Under the pieces are notes generated by a model. That model worked only from the letters and a program-made list of their open reading frames with translations. It did not search any database and was not told where the DNA came from. Of a stretch of DNA of 64,000 nucleotides, positions 44,938 to 55,157 are shown piece by piece (position 1 is the first letter of the stretch; each line of letters begins with the position of its first letter). The position numbers were made by a program, and so were the translations under genes. This DNA comes from Rickettsiella endosymbiont of Aleochara curtula (GTDB lineage Bacteria; Pseudomonadota; Gammaproteobacteria; Diplorickettsiales; Diplorickettsiaceae): positions 1,118,001 to 1,182,000 of the forward strand of contig NZ_OZ034990.1 of NCBI RefSeq assembly GCF_964030935.1, read 5' to 3'.

Positions 44938-45077
44938 AGCAAAGAAAGCTTAAATGTTAGCATCCTAGATAAATCTGTTATTTGCCTAGGAAATTTCTGC
45001 TGCAAAAAATTATATTTAATAAATAATTGTTGGGGTCAACAACGGTACTTGGTATAAAAATAGAGATAGAGAGATAA

Positions 45078-46355
<1,278 letters not shown>

Positions 46356-46370
46356 ATAATTAAAAAAAGC

Positions 46371-46447
46371 CGTCATGGCGAGGCCGAACGTCAGTGAGGC
46401 TGTGGCCATCCATGGATGGCCACGCACCTACGGTGCTCGCAATGACG
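46371..46447. repeat. Palindromic intergenic element after murA
   Basis: A 77-bp element starting CGTCATGGCGAGGCCGAAC and ending GCTCGCAATGACG; the ends pair (CGTCAT with ATGACG) and the centre at 46402-46423 is a perfect 22-bp palindrome. It is GC-rich relative to its surroundings. Similar short palindromes ending in GCGAGC-type sequence flanked by CGTCAT are scattered in many Legionellales and Rickettsiales genomes. It follows murA and could also serve as a terminator or mRNA-stabilising hairpin. Confidence 0.75.
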
Positions 46448-46488
46448 AAAAATGCTTTACTACTAATTAAATTTTATACCATTGATTA

Positions 46489-47220
46489 TTAAACTAAAAT
46501 TGCTTCGCAAACATTAGTCATGGTTCGTGATTGTATGCCGCTTAGCATATCCCAAATGGATTTGGCTATTTTCTTTGCTGCTTTTTCTGCGGCTATTTTT
46601 TCTTCCATAGGTAAATTTTTTATTAGTGTCTTAGTTGCCTCGGCGTGTTCCACATCTGCTTCAAGATGGACTAAGAAAAATTTCAAAGTAGGCTCGTCAA
46701 TAATGTCATAAAATTGTTTTAGTCCAGTGATTTTGCTGGCAGCGGTCTGCGGGATCTGACGTTCGTAAGCATATAAAGCACCTAAGCCTTCTGCATAAGA
46801 TGCACGCGAAAGCGCCATAAACTCATCAATAAATTGCTTAGTTTCCGGAAAAAGTTCACTACTAATGACAGCTGCGTCGGATAAGCCTAGACCTTTGGTA
46901 AATTGCAACCATAAAACCGGATGACTATCCAGACCATTCATTCCTTCTTCGTCATTTAAGTTGTCTAATAATACTTTTCGGGCCTCGGCATCCCGACAAT
47001 TACTATGTGTGGCACTCACATAGCGCGGAAAAGCATCTACATGGTGATAATATTGACAAGCATAATCACGAAGGTTATCCAGTGACAACTTACCAGCAGA
47101 CCAAGCTTGATAAAACGGATGTTTTAATAAATGGTTTTCATTCAGCTGTCTATCAAGTTGCTGCATGTAATTACTCTGCAAAATACCATTAAGCGTATTA
47201 TCCACGGTTTGCATAGTCAT
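46489..47220 (-). CDS. CADD-like di-iron/heme-oxygenase-fold protein (pABA synthesis)
   Basis: The 243-residue protein (start at 47220, AAGGAG upstream) matches the CADD/TENA-like family: LLKHPFYQAWSAGKLSLDNLRDYACQYYHHV, NLNDEEG, YAYERQIP and FFLVHLEADVEHAE. Candidate metal ligands are E92, H100, E153, H185, D189 and H192, and K163 follows in SKITGLKQFY. The Chlamydia protein CADD makes para-aminobenzoate for folate by modifying its own tyrosine, independently of PabABC, with a tyrosine and a lysine required. Tyr37 is a candidate donor. CADD-like proteins occur in several intracellular bacteria. No folate genes are adjacent. Confidence 0.82.
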   Translation of the reverse strand: MTMQTVDNTLNGILQSNYMQQLDRQLNENHLLKHPFYQAWSAGKLSLDNLRDYACQYYHHVDAFPRYVSATHSNCRDAEARKVLLDNLNDEEGMNGLDSHPVLWLQFTKGLGLSDAAVISSELFPETKQFIDEFMALSRASYAEGLGALYAYERQIPQTAASKITGLKQFYDIIDEPTLKFFLVHLEADVEHAEATKTLIKNLPMEEKIAAEKAAKKIAKSIWDMLSGIQSRTMTNVCEAILV

Positions 47221-47511
47221 AGTGCCTTTCTCCTTATTTGGTTTAGAGTGAAACATTATACCGAATTTAGTCTCAGATCTAAAACCAAGCGTATGTCTTC
47301 ATTATTACCAACTTATAAGCGCATATTGTTTAAAGCTTTACTTAATAGATTGTAATGTTTAAAAACGCAAATTTTTTTTAAACCAAATAAAACTTGATTA
47401 TTTTTTGCATATAAAATTTACATAATTACCGCAATTTGACACGTTTCTGTTTAACTTCTACGATAAAGTGCATTATTTTGTTCTTTAATAGCTATTAAAG
47501 GGAGTTTTCAT

Positions 47512-47988
47512 ATGAAAAAATCAGAAACAACTGCTTGTTTAATTGCGGGGGTTTTGGCTACTTCCGTATTACTGACCGGATGTGGAGGCGGCAGTGGCGG
47601 TGGTATGAGTGGTTTGGGTGCTACGGGTGCTACGGGTGCTGCTGGAGCCGGGGGTGGCACAGGCGCAACCGGTGGAGTAACCGATTTACTAGGTTTATTG
47701 GGAAGTGGCGGCGGCGTTGTGCTAGATTCGAACCTTTTCGGGGCAGAAGGTATACAAGTTGATGCATTAACACCCGCAGATCTAGCAGATTTAAGTGCCG
47801 CTGGCATAACAGGTGCAGAAGGTCTTCAAGTACTGAGAAGTAATGGTCAGATTTTAGGATTTCAAACTCCGACAGGAAACGTATTCGGTGTGCCTGTCCC
47901 AGGTACAGGAGCTTTACCGATAATAGGTGGTACGACTTTACCTGCCTTACCTGCAGGAATCCCTCGGGTCGGAATCCTTGGTCTTTAA
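47512..47988 (+). CDS. Glycine-rich predicted lipoprotein
   Basis: The 158-residue protein has a lipoprotein signal with lipobox LLTGC (Cys24). A Gly/Ala/Thr-rich stretch follows, GSGGGMSGLGATGATGAAGA to about residue 70, then TPADLADLSAAGITGAEGLQ and a proline- and glycine-rich end (VPVPGTGALPII, LPALPAGIPRV). The codon composition is GC-richer than the neighbours because of the glycine codons. AAAGGGAG precedes the ATG. The function is unknown; the collagen-like GAT-GAT-GAA triplets suggest surface display. It converges with the TpsB-like gene. Confidence 0.72.
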   Translation: MKKSETTACLIAGVLATSVLLTGCGGGSGGGMSGLGATGATGAAGAGGGTGATGGVTDLLGLLGSGGGVVLDSNLFGAEGIQVDALTPADLADLSAAGITGAEGLQVLRSNGQILGFQTPTGNVFGVPVPGTGALPIIGGTTLPALPAGIPRVGILGL

Positions 47989-48090
47989 TTAATAAAAAAA
48001 TAGGTGATTATCTTGCGTCACGAGATGTAATAAAAAATTTTGATATCCAGCATTAAAATCGTGACGCTTATAATCTTTCAACATTTACTT

Positions 48091-49857
48091 CTAAAATGGT
48101 GTATAGCTAAACGTGAAGAAAAAGCGCAAGCTTTTACCATTATGACCACTTTGTACTTGTGCTTGAACGGGATTGGTCATGGGTCTTGCGACGCTCAGCT
48201 GCAGGCGAAAATCTTTAGTTAACACTAATCTAAGTCCAGCCGATAAAGAAGCATCGCTGTAAATACTATTTAAAAAGAAAGTAGGCGCGACATTTTTGTT
48301 CCAGACTTTGCCAATATCATAACGCGTAAAATATTGTATTCCTGCGAAAGATTTTGGAAAGCTATTATAACGTAGCTCTATTCCACCCATAAGTCCTTGA
48401 TCCCCTATAATTTCACCAGGGTCGTATGCCTGTCCATAAGGTAGTCCACCACCATAGGGAATTTTTTCGGCCGGAGCTAATGGATTGAAGGCATACTGGC
48501 CCATAGAATCTATTAATATGGAAAATGTTTGAGTAATGTTTTGTATGTGCGTGACATAATAATAAAATTTGGTATAGCCCACATAAGGATTGGGAATGCC
48601 GGGTGGTGGCGGTGGTGCGGTATTAGCACCAAATACATGTATGCCTTGGCTTAGCTCGGCTTCCATTCTATCAAAATATTTGGTTCTGGTGCGTTCATAG
48701 ATGGCTTTAGCGCGCAATGAAGGAAGTCGTACGATAGCATCAGGACTGTTAACCACACCGGTATACGAAGAAGTTTTGCTGCGATAATATCCGAATGCTA
48801 AACGACCATCTAATTTATCATTGGTCTGTAAAATAAACGGATGGTAAAAATAAGCGCCTAAATCTCCTGCTTTGCCTGAAACACTAGCGGGCGGAAGGTT
48901 AATGCTAGGTTTGATTTGCGTGTAATCCGCATAAATATCCAGATGGTTGCCATTCACACCGATTGGGAAATTATGTAATAAATAATAGTATTGCAGTACT
49001 TTCGGATCAAACGGGGCAGTCGCCGCAGTGACTATCGTTGAATCTCCCCCTTGCAATAGCGAGTACATGTTGGCGGTTAAAAATAAGTTTTGACCGCCTA
49101 AGTAACGGTTTTGGCTATTATTCAGTAGAGCATTTGGTACGAAACGACGTTGCTTAACAACAAAGGTGAGTGTTTGTGCCCCTGAATTGGCTACATCTGG
49201 ACCCTTACTTAAACTGGCTGAAACTCCGGGTAGTCGATTTAATAACAATAGATAGTGTTGTAAAACTTTTAATCTTAACGGGCGCGAGCGTTTTAATTGC
49301 TTGGCATAAGCATCAAGATAGTTATCTAAACCATGGGTTTTACCCAGCATGTTAACCTGAACGACATAAGCTTCTAGTATTTCGATATGGACATATCCCG
49401 ATGACAGACTCTGCACCGGTAAATAAGCTTTAGTAAGTACATAACCATCTTTTAAATATTTTAATGCAATTTGGCCATTTATTTTTTCTAGGTCTTTATA
49501 AGTAATTCTTTTATCTAGATAGGGTTTAACTAAGGTTTGTAGGCTTGCTTGCGAGTACACAGTTGAACCAGTAATGCATACAGAACGTAGCACAAAAGGT
49601 CTGCGCATACTCGGCGGTACAGAAATGGCAGGACGTAGTGGGGCAGCTACAACCGGTATAGCGGGCCCTCTTGCACTGACTGCTTGTTGTATATTGACTG
49701 TATTTCGTAATTGTCGTTCAACTTGTCCCGGAGAAAATATACTAATGACTTCAGAAACAGCACAAGTTGGAAAAATCAATAGCAGCAAATAAACACAATA
49801 ACCAAGCAGTTTTGCGTATCGCGTTTTTACTAATTTAAATCGTTTAAGGTCCATCAT
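48091..49857 (-). CDS. ShlB/FhaC-type two-partner secretion pore (TpsB), partner not seen
   Basis: The 588-residue protein has a signal peptide ending near CAVSE, a polypeptide-transport-associated POTRA region (RPFVLRSVCITGSTVYSQASLQTLVKPYLDK, GYVLTKAYLPVQSLSSGYVHIEILEAYV), and a C-terminal beta-barrel (last residues SLRFFFTFSYTPF, ending in an aromatic residue as outer-membrane proteins do). This is the FhaC/ShlB domain order. It translocates a large TpsA exoprotein. No TpsA gene (hemagglutinin-repeat protein) is in the window, so the substrate is elsewhere or different. The adjacent lipoprotein might be related, but nothing shows it. Confidence 0.82.
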   Translation of the reverse strand: MMDLKRFKLVKTRYAKLLGYCVYLLLLIFPTCAVSEVISIFSPGQVERQLRNTVNIQQAVSARGPAIPVVAAPLRPAISVPPSMRRPFVLRSVCITGSTVYSQASLQTLVKPYLDKRITYKDLEKINGQIALKYLKDGYVLTKAYLPVQSLSSGYVHIEILEAYVVQVNMLGKTHGLDNYLDAYAKQLKRSRPLRLKVLQHYLLLLNRLPGVSASLSKGPDVANSGAQTLTFVVKQRRFVPNALLNNSQNRYLGGQNLFLTANMYSLLQGGDSTIVTAATAPFDPKVLQYYYLLHNFPIGVNGNHLDIYADYTQIKPSINLPPASVSGKAGDLGAYFYHPFILQTNDKLDGRLAFGYYRSKTSSYTGVVNSPDAIVRLPSLRAKAIYERTRTKYFDRMEAELSQGIHVFGANTAPPPPPGIPNPYVGYTKFYYYVTHIQNITQTFSILIDSMGQYAFNPLAPAEKIPYGGGLPYGQAYDPGEIIGDQGLMGGIELRYNSFPKSFAGIQYFTRYDIGKVWNKNVAPTFFLNSIYSDASLSAGLRLVLTKDFRLQLSVARPMTNPVQAQVQSGHNGKSLRFFFTFSYTPF

Positions 49858-49943
49858 AGACTGGCTAATCCATAAGAAAAATCTAAGAAAAGTTTAGTAG
49901 ACTTGACTGATTAATCAATAGCCACTGAACTTTTCTTAACTAT

Positions 49944-50579
49944 TTAATTGAAAGTATTTTTTAAAATTGTTTGGGCTTGGTTGGCGTGCGATGCTATTTC
50001 AGCAAATGAAGCTTTGGCAATCAGCTTACGCGGCGCTATCCAGCTTCCTCCCACACAACAAACATAAGGTAAGCTAAGATAGCTGAGCAAATTATCCGCA
50101 TTAATGCCACCGGTTGGACAAAAATGTAACGGTAAAACTTCTGCCAATGCTCGCAGTGTTTTAATGCCACCCATGCTTTCGGCCGGATAAAATTTAAGAG
50201 TTTTGAGTTTAAGTTGATGCGCGAGCAATGCTTCGCTAGGCGTAGCAATACCGGGTAAATAAGGAATATTGTGGTTTTCGGCTTCCAGCACTAAAGTCTT
50301 ATTTAAACCAGGACTAACCGCAAATTTTGCGCCTACAGATTTTATCTGTGAGAATTGTTTAGTCTCAACAAGTGTGCCTGCGCCGACGAGAATTTCTGGG
50401 AAGGCAATATTAATTTTCTCGATGGCGGCTAAAGCACAAGCAGTGCGTAAGGTAATCTCTAAAACCTTAAATCCAGATTTAAGCAGTATTTCAGCTAAAG
50501 GAATTGCATGTTCTAGTTTATCGATTACAATAATCGGTATAATGCGAGCTTGGCCTAAGATATCAATTAACGTAAGCAT
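49944..50579 (-). CDS. eda: 2-dehydro-3-deoxy-phosphogluconate (KDPG) aldolase
   Basis: The 211-residue class I aldolase has VLEITLRTACALAAIE, VGAGTLVE, the Schiff-base lysine in LKFYPAESMGG and FCPTGGINADN, the Eda signatures. It cleaves KDPG to pyruvate and glyceraldehyde-3-phosphate. It is divergent from kdgK, which makes its substrate, and they form a regulon-like head-to-head pair. Length is typical. Confidence 0.94.
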   Translation of the reverse strand: MLTLIDILGQARIIPIIVIDKLEHAIPLAEILLKSGFKVLEITLRTACALAAIEKINIAFPEILVGAGTLVETKQFSQIKSVGAKFAVSPGLNKTLVLEAENHNIPYLPGIATPSEALLAHQLKLKTLKFYPAESMGGIKTLRALAEVLPLHFCPTGGINADNLLSYLSLPYVCCVGGSWIAPRKLIAKASFAEIASHANQAQTILKNTFN

Positions 50580-50634
50580 CGATGTCCTATAAAGTTATAA
50601 TACATGATACGCTCGTCTTTTTTGCTAGGCAAAT

Positions 50635-50670
50635 ATACTCTTCACACTTAAGTTTTTGTCTGTGTTGCGC
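50635..50670 (+). repeat. Dispersed element, partial left end (copy 11)
   Basis: ATACTCTTCACACTTAAG TTTTTGTCTGTGTTGCGC matches the left 36 bp of the family, after which similarity ends. It lies in the divergent eda-kdgK promoter region and ends 27 bp before kdgK. Confidence 0.7.
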
Positions 50671-50697
50671 CTATCCGTATTCCACATAGAGTAGCTT

Positions 50698-51633
50698 ATG
50701 ACTAAAATTAAGCGAATTGCTGTGATTGGTGAAGCGATGCTAGAACTATCACACCAAACACCCACGTCACTCTCCCTTGCCTTTGCAGGCGATACCTTAA
50801 ACTTCGCCATTTATTTGCGACGATTATTGCAAAATCAAGCGTTTGCTATTCATTATGTAACCGCCTTAGGTCAGGACGCTTATAGCGATCAAATGTTATT
50901 GGATTGGCAAAATGAAGGGCTTAATATCGATTTAATTCAGCGTATAGAGAATAAATTGCCTGGCCTTTACTTAATTCGTACCGATAGTAAAGGCGAAAGA
51001 ACCTTCTATTTTTATCGATCCGAATCTGCCGCGCGAGAATTATTTAAAGGAGATAATCGAATTGCTTTATCTCTGCAGTTAATAGGCATGGATTATTTGT
51101 ATTTTTCAGGGATTAGTTTAGCGATACTCGATGCAGCGAGTCGAGAATATTTTGCGGATATTTTACAAAAGGCCAAGCAAGCAGGTGCACAAATAATTTT
51201 TGATACTAATTATCGCCCTTCCTTGTGGACTAATGCTGATTCTGCAAGAAAGAGCATACAAACATTTTTAAAATATGTGGATATTGCTTTACCGACTTTT
51301 ATCGACGATCAATTAGTCTTTGGCGATACTACGCCAGAAGCTACTGTACAACGCTTATTAGAAAATGGAGTCACCGAAATAGTGGTTAAATGTGGTGCCG
51401 AACCAGCTTTAGTCGCTACGGAAAACTACCAACAACGAGTCCCAAGCTGTTTGGTTGATAAAGTTGTTGATACCACTGCGGCTGGAGATTCGTTTAATAG
51501 TGCTTATTTAGCTGCGCGTTTATTAAATTTTGATCCTATAAAGGCTACTTTATTTGGTCATAAGCTGGCTGCAAAGGTTATTACACAGCCAGGTGCTATT
51601 ATTCCTCGAACAATAATGCCAAATTTATTTTGA
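50698..51633 (+). CDS. kdgK: 2-keto-3-deoxygluconate kinase (PfkB family)
   Basis: The 311-residue PfkB-family kinase has AVIGEAMLELS at the N-terminus, FAGDTLNFAIYL and the catalytic DTTAAGDSFNSAYLAARL. The FYFYRSESAARELF region fits KDG kinases. It phosphorylates 2-keto-3-deoxygluconate to KDPG, the substrate of the adjacent Eda. It is followed after 7 bp by galM. Other PfkB substrates remain possible, but the context favours KDG. Confidence 0.88.
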   Translation: MTKIKRIAVIGEAMLELSHQTPTSLSLAFAGDTLNFAIYLRRLLQNQAFAIHYVTALGQDAYSDQMLLDWQNEGLNIDLIQRIENKLPGLYLIRTDSKGERTFYFYRSESAARELFKGDNRIALSLQLIGMDYLYFSGISLAILDAASREYFADILQKAKQAGAQIIFDTNYRPSLWTNADSARKSIQTFLKYVDIALPTFIDDQLVFGDTTPEATVQRLLENGVTEIVVKCGAEPALVATENYQQRVPSCLVDKVVDTTAAGDSFNSAYLAARLLNFDPIKATLFGHKLAAKVITQPGAIIPRTIMPNLF

Positions 51634-51640
51634 GAGCAAT

Positions 51641-52693
51641 ATGTCAAAAATTGTCTGTCGATCATCTGAGTTTGGAAAGTTAGCGGATGGTCAACTTATC
51701 ACGCAATACACATTATGTAATGTAAATGGGATGTCTATAGGCGTTATTAATTATGGTGCTACATTAACCTCAGTAAAAGTTCCTGATCTAAACGGTACAT
51801 TGCGAGAGCTTACGCTAGGCTTTGATCATCTTGATGAATATTTAGCACATGATTTCTATTTCGGCGCCACAATAGGACGAGTCGCTAACCGCATTGCGCA
51901 TGCACAGTTTAATTATCAAAAAAAAGATTATTTTTTAAGTAAAAATAAAAATTTTGCTCATCATTTACACGGCGGAGAAAAAGGCTTGGATAAAGCGGTT
52001 TGGCAAGCTGAAGTTTCAATTCAGCAAGATCAGGCAAGCGTAAGTTTTTTTTATACTAGCCCTGATGGTGATCAAGGTTATCCGGGAAATCTCGCAATAA
52101 AAACCGTTTATACTTTAACTTTAGCCAATGAATTAAAGATTAGTTTTCAAGCTAAAACTGATAAAGCTACGCCTGTGGATTTGACAAATCATGCTTATTG
52201 GAATTTGGCAGGAGCGGGAAATGGAACTGTCTTAAATCATGTGTTACAAATTTTTTCTGATCGTTATATTGTCACTGACAAAGATCTATTACCTACGGGT
52301 CAAATAGCAGAAGTTAACGCTACTCCATTCGATTTTCGGGAACCTCATTCTATTGGTGAGCGAATAAAAGATACTGCTATAGGAGGTTATGATGTTTGTT
52401 ATGTATTAACTCCTGTAAAAAAGCACCCGCTGCAATTGGTTGCAAAAATTAGAGAGCCAACAAGCGGGCGTCTGCTAGAAGTGCGGACGACACAGCCCGG
52501 TTTGCAATTCTACACAGGTAATAGTTTACGAGATTATCCGATTAGTTCAGGTTTACAAACGCAACGTTATGGTGCTTTTTGCATGGAAACCCAAAACTTT
52601 CCTGGGGCCGTTAAATATTCACAGTTTCCATCGCCTTTTTTATTACCCGGTAACGTTTATCAACACGAAACCATCTATCAATTAATTTGGTAA
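51641..52693 (+). CDS. galM: Aldose 1-epimerase (mutarotase)
   Basis: The 350-residue protein has GATIGRVANRIAHAQF, NHAYWNLAG with the catalytic His, and the catalytic glutamate in AFCMETQNFPGAV. It interconverts alpha and beta anomers of aldoses, preparing the anomer used by a 1-dehydrogenase. It overlaps the next gene by 7 bp. Confidence 0.92.
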   Translation: MSKIVCRSSEFGKLADGQLITQYTLCNVNGMSIGVINYGATLTSVKVPDLNGTLRELTLGFDHLDEYLAHDFYFGATIGRVANRIAHAQFNYQKKDYFLSKNKNFAHHLHGGEKGLDKAVWQAEVSIQQDQASVSFFYTSPDGDQGYPGNLAIKTVYTLTLANELKISFQAKTDKATPVDLTNHAYWNLAGAGNGTVLNHVLQIFSDRYIVTDKDLLPTGQIAEVNATPFDFREPHSIGERIKDTAIGGYDVCYVLTPVKKHPLQLVAKIREPTSGRLLEVRTTQPGLQFYTGNSLRDYPISSGLQTQRYGAFCMETQNFPGAVKYSQFPSPFLLPGNVYQHETIYQLIW

Positions 52694-53562
52694 AAATTAT
52701 GCAGCCTGAAGTGATATGCAAACAGATTATGGTATTAGGCGAAGGTCCGCTTTGGCATCCCATGGAAAAATGTTTGTATTGGGTGGATATCGTAGCGGCG
52801 ACTTTATATCGTTTAAATAAGGATAACAGCATCGATACATTCAGCATGCCCAGCGAAATTGGCTGCATTGCTAGTAGCGCTAAAGGCGGATTAATAGCTG
52901 CGCTGAGTGATCGCTTTGTTACTGTCGATACAAAAACCGGTACAACACAAAACATCGCTTTCCCGCTACAAGGAGAAAAAAATGTCATGTTTAATGATGG
53001 TAAATGTGATAGACAGGGCCGATTTTGGGCAGGAACAAAAGATAGAGCAGAACAAAATCCTATTGGCGCTTTATATTGTTTGAATAAGGAAAATGTGTCA
53101 AAGATGCTCAATGGTTTTACCGTGAGCAATGGTATTGCTTGGAATTTAGACGATAGTTTAATGTATATCTGTGATTCTCCTGCTCGGCAAATTTATCAAT
53201 ATGAATTTGATTCCCAACACGGAGCTTTGGGTCAAATGCGCGTCTTTGCACAAATTTCTAAACAAGAAGGTTTTCCTGACGGGCTTACCGTCGATAGCCA
53301 AGGTTATATTTGGAGCTGTCATTGGGATGGTTGGCAAATTACGCGCTATACTCCTAGCGGCGAGATTGATAGCGTCATTCCTATGCCCGTACCCAGACCA
53401 ACAAGCTGTTGTTTTGGTGGCCCCGATTTAACTACTTTATATATTACATCTGCTTCGATAGGTTTAAGCGCAGCTCAGCTAGCTGATGCTCCTCAATCAG
53501 GTATGCTTTTTGCCATAGAAACAAATATTAAAGGATTGCCTGAACCCTCTTATTTAGCCTAA
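52687..53562 (+). CDS. SMP-30/gluconolactonase family lactonase
   Basis: The 291-residue six-bladed propeller protein has LGEGPLWHPMEKCLYWVDI, NVMFNDGKCDRQGRFWAGTK, FTVSNGIAWNLDDSLMYICDS and GFPDGLTVDSQGYIWSCHW, with the metal ligands Glu, Asn and Asp in their usual places. It hydrolyses aldonolactones to aldonates. Its position between galM and a sugar porter supports a sugar-oxidation role. It overlaps galM by 7 bp. Confidence 0.9.
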   Translation: MVKIMQPEVICKQIMVLGEGPLWHPMEKCLYWVDIVAATLYRLNKDNSIDTFSMPSEIGCIASSAKGGLIAALSDRFVTVDTKTGTTQNIAFPLQGEKNVMFNDGKCDRQGRFWAGTKDRAEQNPIGALYCLNKENVSKMLNGFTVSNGIAWNLDDSLMYICDSPARQIYQYEFDSQHGALGQMRVFAQISKQEGFPDGLTVDSQGYIWSCHWDGWQITRYTPSGEIDSVIPMPVPRPTSCCFGGPDLTTLYITSASIGLSAAQLADAPQSGMLFAIETNIKGLPEPSYLA

Positions 53563-53705
53563 TAAAATAAGTTCGTCTTAAAAATCAGTCGTAAAGGCGC
53601 TGACAATTTCTTAGATTAACGCGTAGTTTTTTGACTTTGACTTGCTTTTAGTGGTGATAGAGGTAAAGTAATGATTAATAAATGCCATAAAAGAGATTAT
53701 TTTTT

Positions 53706-55157
53706 ATGATAAAAGTATCAAACCCAAATTGGTTGGTTTATACCATTTCGGGATTTGCAGCTTTAGCAGGATTGTTGTTTGGTTATGACACAGGGATTAT
53801 TTCTGGCGCTATTTTATTCATTGAAAAAGACTTTGCTTTAACTAATTTTCAAATTGAAATGGTTGTCAGTGCCGTTTTATTGGGCGCTTTGATAGGCTCA
53901 GGATTAAGCGGTAGAGTCAGTGATATATTTGGGCGACGTAAAGTACTGGTTTTTACTGCACTTACTTTTATTGTGGGTTCTTTAGCCACCGCATTTTCGC
54001 CTAATTTGCTCTTCTTAATTATAGGTCGAATTATCCTGGGCGTGGCGATCGGTGTTGGTTCTTTTACTGCACCACTCTATCTTGCAGAGATTGCTCCAAA
54101 GCGTATTCGGGGTATGTTGGTTTCCTTGAATCAATTAGCGATTACCATAGGTATCGTTATTTCTTATTTAATTAATTATTATTTTTCTGTTACTGGGCAA
54201 TGGCCTTGGATGCTTGGTTTAGGCGTAGTTCCAGCTATTATTTTATTGTTGGGCACCATTTATTTGCCAGAAAGTCCTCGATGGATGATTTTAAAAGGTT
54301 GGGATCAAAAGGCCCGCGCAGTTTTACAGCGTATACGACACGGTGAAAACATCAATAATGAATTTAACGAAATTCGTCAAACCGTAGAAATTGAAAGGGG
54401 AACGCATCGTCTACTATTAGCGAAATGGTTGCGCCCTATTCTGTTTATTAGTTTAGGTTTAAGTTTTTTCCAGCAAGTAACCGGAATCAACGCCATCATT
54501 TATTATGCACCCACCATTTTACAATTGGCAGGCTTTAAATATGCCAGTAATGCTATTTTAGCAACCTTAGGTATAGGTATAATAAATGTATTATTTACTA
54601 TCATTGCTTTACCTCTCATTGATCGTTGGGGTCGCCGCCCTTTATTACTTTTTGGCCTTTTAGGTATGTTTATTAGCTTAGTTATTTTGGGAACAGCTTT
54701 TTATTTTCCCGCATTTACTGCATTACGTTGGGTAGCGGTAGCGAGTATGGTTATTTACATTGCTAGTTTTGCAATGAGTCTAGGCCCAATTATGTGGTTA
54801 ATTATTTCGGAAATTTTTCCATTAAATATTCGAGGTGTAGGTGCTAGCTTAGCCATTTCTGCGAGTTGGGGTTTTAATATGCTGGTGTCAATGACATTTT
54901 TGACCTTAATTCAGTTTATAGGCACTAGTCACACATTTTGGTTATACGCTTTCTTATGTGTGTTGGGTTGGATTTTTGTTTACTTTATCGTTCCAGAAAC
55001 GAGGAATTGCTCTTTAGAGCAAATTGAAAATAATTTGCGTTTGGGTCGGCCAAGCCGTGAACTGGGGGCGACACTCCGCGTGTCTAGTCTATTTGCAATC
55101 TTAAAAAGACTCTTTGTTTTTTTCTTAATTAAAATAAAGTATAGGCAGAGAATTTAA
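53706..55157 (+). CDS. Sugar porter family MFS transporter (XylE/AraE/GalP-like)
   Basis: The 483-residue 12-helix protein has GLLFGYDTGIISGAILFI, GRVSDIFGRRKVL, LPESPRWM, FFQQVTGINAIIYYAPTIL, DRWGRRPLLLFG and VPETRNCSLEQIE, all sugar porter signatures. It should import a hexose or pentose by proton symport. It lies inside the sugar cassette, 143 bp after the lactonase gene, and directly abuts the SDR gene. Confidence 0.92.
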   Translation: MIKVSNPNWLVYTISGFAALAGLLFGYDTGIISGAILFIEKDFALTNFQIEMVVSAVLLGALIGSGLSGRVSDIFGRRKVLVFTALTFIVGSLATAFSPNLLFLIIGRIILGVAIGVGSFTAPLYLAEIAPKRIRGMLVSLNQLAITIGIVISYLINYYFSVTGQWPWMLGLGVVPAIILLLGTIYLPESPRWMILKGWDQKARAVLQRIRHGENINNEFNEIRQTVEIERGTHRLLLAKWLRPILFISLGLSFFQQVTGINAIIYYAPTILQLAGFKYASNAILATLGIGIINVLFTIIALPLIDRWGRRPLLLFGLLGMFISLVILGTAFYFPAFTALRWVAVASMVIYIASFAMSLGPIMWLIISEIFPLNIRGVGASLAISASWGFNMLVSMTFLTLIQFIGTSHTFWLYAFLCVLGWIFVYFIVPETRNCSLEQIENNLRLGRPSRELGATLRVSSLFAILKRLFVFFLIKIKYRQRI

